DNA of 64,000 nt from Acidimicrobiia bacterium (GTDB lineage Bacteria; Actinomycetota; Acidimicrobiia; Acidimicrobiales; Aldehydirespiratoraceae). The position numbers and the translations under genes are program-made. Location: positions 186,001 through 250,000 of the forward strand of contig JAJEHD010000018.1 of the NCBI GenBank assembly GCA_022819505.1, written 5' to 3'. Below the pieces are notes generated by a model. It was not told the origin of the DNA. It was given only the letters and a program-made list of their open reading frames with translations, and did no database searches. Shown here in pieces: positions 59,657 to 64,000 of this stretch (position 1 is the stretch's first letter; each line of letters starts with the position of its first letter).

Positions 59657-61390
59657 CTAGCGGTCGGGGGCGAAGCGTTCGCGCAGCTCTCGCTTGAGGA
59701 ACTTGCCGTTGGCGTTGCGGGGGAGGGGATCGTCGAGGAACCTGACGTGTCGGGGGTGCTTGAAGCGGGCCAGGCGGCCCTCCAGGTGCGCGGCCAGTCC
59801 GGCTGCGTCCAGCTCGGCTCCGGGAGCCAGCACCACCGCGGCCGCGACCTCCTCGCCGAGGCGCTCGTCGGGCACGCCGAACACGGCCGCCTCGGCGACT
59901 GCGTCCAGCTCGTAGATGGTTGCCTCCACCTCCGAGCAGTGGATGTTCTCGCCGCCGCGGATTACCACGTCCTTGATGCGGTCGGCGATGCGGACCCAGC
60001 CGTCGTCGTCGATCACAGCCACGTCCCCGGTGCGGAACCAGCCGTCGACGATCGCCTCGGCGGTGGCGTCGGGCTGGTTCAGGTAGCCCTTCATCACGTT
60101 GGGGCCTCGCAGCAGCAGTTCACCCCGCTGGCCGGGACCCAGCGTCGAGCCCTCCTCGTCCTCGACCCGGGCCTCCATGCACGGCGCCAGCGGCCCCACC
60201 GACGACGGCCTCGCCAGGTAGAACTCGTTGCTGATGGCAGTGGCGACGCCGGCCGTCTCCGTCAGCCCGTAGCCGACGCCGGGGCGGCCCTCCGTCAGCC
60301 CGTCGTCGATTCGGCGGACCAGGTCGGTGGGGACGGCCGCGCCGCCGCCGCCCATCGATCGCAGCGACGACGTGTCGGTGCGCTCCCAGTCGGGATGCTG
60401 CAACAGCTCCCGGGACATGCTGGGCACGCCCGTGAGGACGGTGACGCCCTCGGCCTCGATCAGCCCGAGCGCGGTGGACGGGTCCCAGCGGTACATCAGC
60501 ACGAGACAGCCGCCGGCGATCGTTACCGTGTGCATCACGCAGTTGCATCCGGTCACATGGAACAGGGGCACGGGCAGCAGGGCCGTCACCTCCGCGGCTG
60601 GCGAGGCCGGCTCGGCGCCGTCTGCGGCCCGGGCCGCCCGGATGGCCCGGGCCGCGTCGCCGCAGGCGGTCATGAAGACCATGTTCATCAGGTTGTGCAC
60701 CACCGCCCTGTGGGTTAGCTGGGCGCCCTTGGGGAACCCGGTCGTTCCCGACGTGTAGAAGATCAGAGCGTCGTCATCGGGATCGATCTCCGCCTCGGGG
60801 AGGCCTTCCGGCGCGGCTGAGGGATCCGCGACCGACTCCCACCGCAAGGCTGATCCACCGATCTCGCCGTCGTGGCGGGTGACGATGAGCGGCACCTCGC
60901 GGCTGGCCGGTCCCAGCCTCTCTAGGCGCTCGCCGTCGACTATCAGAACCGCCGGCTCAGAGTCCGCCAGCGCGTACTCCATCTCCGGTCTCGTCCACCA
61001 GGAGTTCATGCCCACCACGGCCGCGCCCACCGAGATGGCGGCCCAGTGGGAAAGCACCCACTCGGGATAGTTCCGCATCGAGATCGCCACCCGGGTGCCC
61101 GGCCCGGCGCCGTAGGCGGTGCGGAGATGGTGGGCCAGGGCCCGCACCCGGGCGTGGGCACCGGCGTAGCTGTAACGCTCGCCGCCGTACACCAGGTAGT
61201 CCTTGTCACCGTGGGCCGCCGACATCGCCCAGACGGCTCGCATGTCACCAATGGCGTTGTCGTAGACCCGCACGGGCACGCCGTTGACCTCCTGCACGGT
61301 CCAACCGAACGGTGCACCGGGAGCGGTCAGTGACGCGAACGCCGCGTTGAAGTCCTGGACGAGTTCCGACGGGGCCGGTTCGCCTGTCAC
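59657..61390 (-). CDS. Acyl-CoA synthetase (AMP-forming)
   Basis: A 577-residue ANL-family ligase. The P-loop is FYTSGTTGFPKGAQLTH, the A5 motif VGYGLTETAGVATAI, the A7 motif WFRTGDVAVIDDDGW and the catalytic lysine is in RNANGKFLKREL. The GTG start at 61390 gives a full-length fatty-acyl-CoA-ligase-like protein. The acid substrate is unknown. The gap to divergent psuG carries the second 51-bp palindrome, like the gap upstream of the MatB-like ligase. Confidence 0.9.
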   Translation of the reverse strand: MTGEPAPSELVQDFNAAFASLTAPGAPFGWTVQEVNGVPVRVYDNAIGDMRAVWAMSAAHGDKDYLVYGGERYSYAGAHARVRALAHHLRTAYGAGPGTRVAISMRNYPEWVLSHWAAISVGAAVVGMNSWWTRPEMEYALADSEPAVLIVDGERLERLGPASREVPLIVTRHDGEIGGSALRWESVADPSAAPEGLPEAEIDPDDDALIFYTSGTTGFPKGAQLTHRAVVHNLMNMVFMTACGDAARAIRAARAADGAEPASPAAEVTALLPVPLFHVTGCNCVMHTVTIAGGCLVLMYRWDPSTALGLIEAEGVTVLTGVPSMSRELLQHPDWERTDTSSLRSMGGGGAAVPTDLVRRIDDGLTEGRPGVGYGLTETAGVATAISNEFYLARPSSVGPLAPCMEARVEDEEGSTLGPGQRGELLLRGPNVMKGYLNQPDATAEAIVDGWFRTGDVAVIDDDGWVRIADRIKDVVIRGGENIHCSEVEATIYELDAVAEAAVFGVPDERLGEEVAAAVVLAPGAELDAAGLAAHLEGRLARFKHPRHVRFLDDPLPRNANGKFLKRELRERFAPDR

Positions 61391-61393
61391 GGA

Positions 61394-61495
61394 CCCGATC
61401 CTACGACGCCGACGCTGGCGAACTTCAATGAGTTAGCCACCTCTACGGTGGGTAACTGCTTAAAGTTCGCCGGCCATGGGCCCGATCCTAGGACG
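61394..61495. repeat. 15-bp direct repeats flanking palindrome copy 2
   Basis: CCCGATCCTACGACG (61394-61408) and CCCGATCCTAGGACG (61481-61495) match at 14 of 15 positions and bracket the palindrome at 61419-61469. They could be a duplication linked to insertion of the palindromic element, or regulator half-sites. Copy 1 at 51225 has no such flanks that I can see. Confidence 0.65.
61419..61469. repeat. 51-bp palindromic element, copy 2
   Basis: A left arm (61419-61441), loop TCTAC and a right arm (61447-61469). The arms match at 19 of 23. Compared with copy 1 the left arms agree at 21 of 23 and the right arms at 18 of 23; loop length and arm length are identical. Confidence 0.9.
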
Positions 61496-61524
61496 ACCGC
61501 CCGATCTGGCCCTACTCTCACAGG

Positions 61525-62460
61525 GTGGCCGACGCGCTGCACATCGGGCCAGAGGTGACCGACGCTCTCGCGTCAGGAAACCCGGTCGTGGCCCTGGAGT
61601 CGACGATCTTCTCCGAGCTGGGCCTGCCCGAGCCGGCCAACCGCGAGTGCTTCCGGCGGGTTCAGGCCGCGGTGCGGGCCGAAGGCGCGGTGCCGGCCCT
61701 GTGCGGCGTGCTCGAGGGTGCGGCAGTGGTGGGGGCGAACTTCGCCCAGGCCGAGCGGCTGTTCGGCGGCTCGGTGAAGATCGGGGCCCGTGACCTCGGA
61801 CCAGCGGCGGCGGCCGGCCTCAAGGTGGGGGTGACCACCGTGTCGGCCACGGTGACGCTACCGGCCGCGGCCGGTATCGAGGTGTTCGCCACCGGCGGGA
61901 TCGGCGGCGTCCACCGGGGCGCCGGTCTCAGCGGCGACGTGAGCACCGACCTCGAAGCCCTGGCCCGTCACCGGGTGGTGGTGGTCTCGTCCGGGGTCAA
62001 GGCATTCCTCGACGTGCCGCTCACGTTCGAGCGGCTCGAGACGCTCGGTGTGACCGTGCTGGGCTGGCGCACCGACCGCTTCCCGGCCTTCTATGTGCGT
62101 GACGGCGGGCCACAGCTGTCGAGCACCGTGCGCGACGGCCAAGAGGTCGCGGCTGCGTTCCGAGCCGCCGCCCTCGGGCATCCGGCCGGGATACTGGTGG
62201 CCAACCCGATCCCGGCCGATGCCGAACTCGACCGGGACGCGGTAGCCGACGCCGTAGCCGACGCCGAGGCAGCGGCCCGCCGTGAGGGAGTGTCCGGCGG
62301 CGACATCACCCCGGCCGTCCTGGCTGCCCTGGTCGAGTCCACCGGCGGGGCGGTGGTGCCGGCCAACATCGCGCTGGCAGAGTCCAACGCGGCGGTGGCG
62401 GCCGGGATCGCCACCGCTCTGGCCCAACACCCCGGGGCCGGGCAGGGGGCTGTCCCATGA
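61525..62460 (+). CDS. psuG: Pseudouridine-5'-phosphate glycosidase
   Basis: A 311-residue PsuG that cleaves pseudouridine 5'-phosphate to uracil and ribose 5-phosphate. Family motifs: VVALESTIFSELGLP near residue 21, GVLEGAAVVG, KIGARDL, FATGGIGGVHRGA and VSSGVKAFLDVPLTFERLETLGV (in part: SSGVKAFLD). Length is normal. GTG 61525 is used. No pseudouridine kinase (PsuK) gene is adjacent. It overlaps the cytochrome P450 gene by 4 bases (ATGA). Confidence 0.94.
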   Translation: MADALHIGPEVTDALASGNPVVALESTIFSELGLPEPANRECFRRVQAAVRAEGAVPALCGVLEGAAVVGANFAQAERLFGGSVKIGARDLGPAAAAGLKVGVTTVSATVTLPAAAGIEVFATGGIGGVHRGAGLSGDVSTDLEALARHRVVVVSSGVKAFLDVPLTFERLETLGVTVLGWRTDRFPAFYVRDGGPQLSSTVRDGQEVAAAFRAAALGHPAGILVANPIPADAELDRDAVADAVADAEAAARREGVSGGDITPAVLAALVESTGGAVVPANIALAESNAAVAAGIATALAQHPGAGQGAVP

Positions 62461-63659
62461 GCGACGAGCTGCTGTTCCGGATCGTCACCGATCCCGACGT
62501 GATCGCCGACCCGTACCCGCTGCTGCGGGAGTTGCGGGAGACGTCGCCGGTGCACAAGACGGGGTTCTCGGACTTCTGGGTCCTGACCCGCTTCGAGGAC
62601 TGCCGGACCGCGCTGCGCGACCAGCGGCTCGGCAGCCCCGAGCCCGGCGAGGAGGCGCCGTCGCTGCTGGCCTCGACCCGCCAGCGCAGGCCCGACGGGA
62701 CCAGGTCGCTGCTGTTCCTCAACCCGCCCGACCACACCCGGATCCGGTCGCTGGTGAGCCGGGCGTTCACGCCCCGCCGGGTCGAGCACCTGCGTCCGGC
62801 GGTACGGGCCATGACCGAGCAACTGCTCGATCCCGTCGCGGCGGCGGGGGAGTGCGACCTGATCGACAAGCTGGCCTTCCCGCTGCCGGCCAACGTGATC
62901 AGCGAACTGGTCGGGGTGCCGGTCGCGGACCGCGACTGGCTGAGGCCGCTGGTGTCGGACCTGGCCGCCACCCTCGAGCCCAACCGCCGGCCCGGGGAGG
63001 CGGAGCGGGCCGAGGCGGCGTCGATCAAGGTGAACCAATACTTGAACGACCTTATCGACCGCCGCCGGGCCGAGCCGGCCGACGACCTGCTGTCGGGGCT
63101 GATCGCGGCCAGCGACGGCGAGGACCGCCTCACCCAGCCGGAGGTGGCGGTGACGGTGTCGCTCATCTACGCGGCCGGCTTCGAGACGACCATGAACCTG
63201 ATCGGCAACATGGTCCACACGTTGATGCGCCACCCCGATCAGCTGGCCCGCCTGCGGGCCGATCGCTCGCTGGTGCCCTCCGCGGTGGACGAGGTGCTGC
63301 GCTTCGAGCCGCCCGTTCAGATCGACGGCCGCTTCGTCCGGGCCGACACCGAGATCGGCGGCCACCTGATACCGCAGGGACACGGGGTGCTGACCCTGCT
63401 GGGAGCGGCCAACCGCGACCCGGCCGCGATCGACGACCCGGACCGCTTCGACGTCGGGCGTTCCGAGGTGCCGATGCTGTCGTTCGGGTCGGGCATCCAC
63501 TACTGCCTGGGCGCGGCGCTGGCCCGACTGGAGGGCCAGGTCGTGCTCGAAGCGCTGCTTGACCGCTTCAGCACCTGGAAGCCCCTTCACGACAACCCTC
63601 CCTGGAAGGACAGGCTCACCCTCAGGGGATTGGCCAGCCTCCCCGTCGCCTTCGGCTAG
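62457..63659 (+). CDS. Cytochrome P450
   Basis: A 400-residue soluble bacterial P450. The I-helix oxygen-activation motif is AGFETT, the K-helix ExxR is EVLRF and the heme-binding loop is FGSGIHYCLGAALARLE with the axial Cys near residue 350. It has no membrane anchor, so it needs separate ferredoxin and reductase partners, which are not in the window. The substrate is unknown. It is translationally coupled to psuG, a pairing with no obvious biochemical logic. Confidence 0.94.
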   Translation: MSDELLFRIVTDPDVIADPYPLLRELRETSPVHKTGFSDFWVLTRFEDCRTALRDQRLGSPEPGEEAPSLLASTRQRRPDGTRSLLFLNPPDHTRIRSLVSRAFTPRRVEHLRPAVRAMTEQLLDPVAAAGECDLIDKLAFPLPANVISELVGVPVADRDWLRPLVSDLAATLEPNRRPGEAERAEAASIKVNQYLNDLIDRRRAEPADDLLSGLIAASDGEDRLTQPEVAVTVSLIYAAGFETTMNLIGNMVHTLMRHPDQLARLRADRSLVPSAVDEVLRFEPPVQIDGRFVRADTEIGGHLIPQGHGVLTLLGAANRDPAAIDDPDRFDVGRSEVPMLSFGSGIHYCLGAALARLEGQVVLEALLDRFSTWKPLHDNPPWKDRLTLRGLASLPVAFG

Positions 63660-63737
63660 ACCCGCATCGTCCGGGATGCCACCGGGGACCGGGTCCCGTA
63701 TGGCAGGCTCGCGGCCGATGGGCGACCGGCCGATGCC

Positions 63738-64000
63738 GTGAGTAGGCTCACCGACCAGCTCTGGGAGCGGTTCGGCCGCCTGCGCGTCGAGCAGATCCCG
63801 TCCGAGGTGACGACCGTTGCGAGCCAGTGCATCCTCGACTGGTTCGGGTGCGCGCTGGCCGGCAGCCGGGAGCCGCTGGCGCGGATCCTGTGCGAGGAGT
63901 CAGCGGCGGACGCCGGGACCTGCTCGGTTATCGGGACCGACCGGCGGGCCGACCCGGCCCGGGCCGCGCTGATCAACGGCGCTGCCGGCCACGCCCTCGA
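63738..64000 (+). CDS. MmgE/PrpD family protein, 3' end missing
   Basis: About 87 residues are visible from GTG 63738 to the window end. The sequence has QCILDWFGCALAGSREPLA and ARAALINGAAGHAL, typical of the N-terminal helical domain of the MmgE/PrpD family (2-methylcitrate dehydratase, cis-aconitate decarboxylase and relatives). It lies 78 bases after the P450 gene on the same strand. The reaction cannot be decided from this fragment. Confidence 0.85.
   Translation, partial: MSRLTDQLWERFGRLRVEQIPSEVTTVASQCILDWFGCALAGSREPLARILCEESAADAGTCSVIGTDRRADPARAALINGAAGHAL

Noticed and set aside
1..64000. CRISPR arrays, rRNA, tRNA, insertion sequences or phage integration sites
   Set aside because: No regularly spaced repeats, transposase or integrase frames, or tRNA-like folds were found on reading the window.

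Overview
The window is GC-rich bacterial DNA with dense, mostly co-directional genes, frequent GTG starts and many 1-4 base stop/start overlaps. The gene content points to a high-GC actinobacterium, probably an aerobic member of the Acidimicrobiia. The supporting genes are an actinobacterial HemQ, two F420-type luciferase-like oxidoreductases, a PAC2 protein, a nitrobindin, a Thr-rich-linker polysaccharide deacetylase and many acyl-CoA ligases. The taxonomic call is inference from gene families. I saw no rRNA, tRNA, CRISPR array or insertion sequence. No gene-free stretch exceeds 300 bases.

Layout. 1-2.3 kb: the end of a Cys-rich unknown protein, nitrobindin and fdhD. 2.3-4.5 kb: a lower-GC insert with an AvcD/DcdV-type anti-phage dCTP deaminase and a small downstream ORF, placed directly before hemQ. 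4.5-6.9 kb: hemQ, a methyltransferase and a NUDIX hydrolase. 7.0-11.1 kb: a second lower-GC insert with a McrB-like AAA+ gene, a McrC-like PD-(D/E)XK nuclease gene and a convergent HTH-fused DNA methyltransferase, which I read as a LlaJI/McrBC-like restriction-modification locus. 11.3-17.0 kb (minus): PAC2, acetoacetyl-CoA synthetase, GNAT, a PQQ-type sugar dehydrogenase lipoprotein and TesB. 17.1-19.9 kb: GtrA, a methyltransferase and a polysaccharide deacetylase lipoprotein (envelope). 19.9-23.5 kb: a cobalamin riboswitch controlling btuF-btuC-btuD-cobO.

23.5-32.6 kb: an SDR, an AIM24-family protein and a homoprotocatechuate-type meta-cleavage gene set (hydratase, FAH-family enzyme, HpaF isomerase, HpaE and a succinate-semialdehyde-type dehydrogenase), interrupted by a PIN/Phd toxin-antitoxin pair. 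32.6-37.9 kb: a class V aminotransferase, glutaminyl-tRNA synthetase, an F420 oxidoreductase and a Cu/Zn-SOD-like lipoprotein. 37.1-46.2 kb (minus): a nine-gene run reading ligA-ligB-FAH-TPP enzyme-livHMGF-DUF1932 dehydrogenase, which looks like an uptake and ring-cleavage operon for an aromatic acid. 46.3-51.2 kb: a thioesterase, a secreted protein with an internal repeat, a LivK-like binding protein and a MatB-like ligase.

51.3-55.8 kb: aroK, aroQ, a stand-alone LigD polymerase domain, an F420 oxidoreductase and an unrecognised protein. 55.9-57.2 kb: a candidate polymorphic-toxin-like protein. 57.3-59.6 kb: dsbB, a TlpA-like thioredoxin and an aminotransferase. 59.7-64.0 kb: an acyl-CoA ligase, psuG, a cytochrome P450 and the start of an MmgE/PrpD gene. 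Two copies of a 51-bp palindrome (51.2 and 61.4 kb) each sit between a divergent acyl-CoA ligase gene and a biosynthetic gene.

The strongest candidates for unusual biology are the two defence-type inserts within the first 11 kb, the palindrome pair, and the secreted-toxin-like gene at 56-57 kb.
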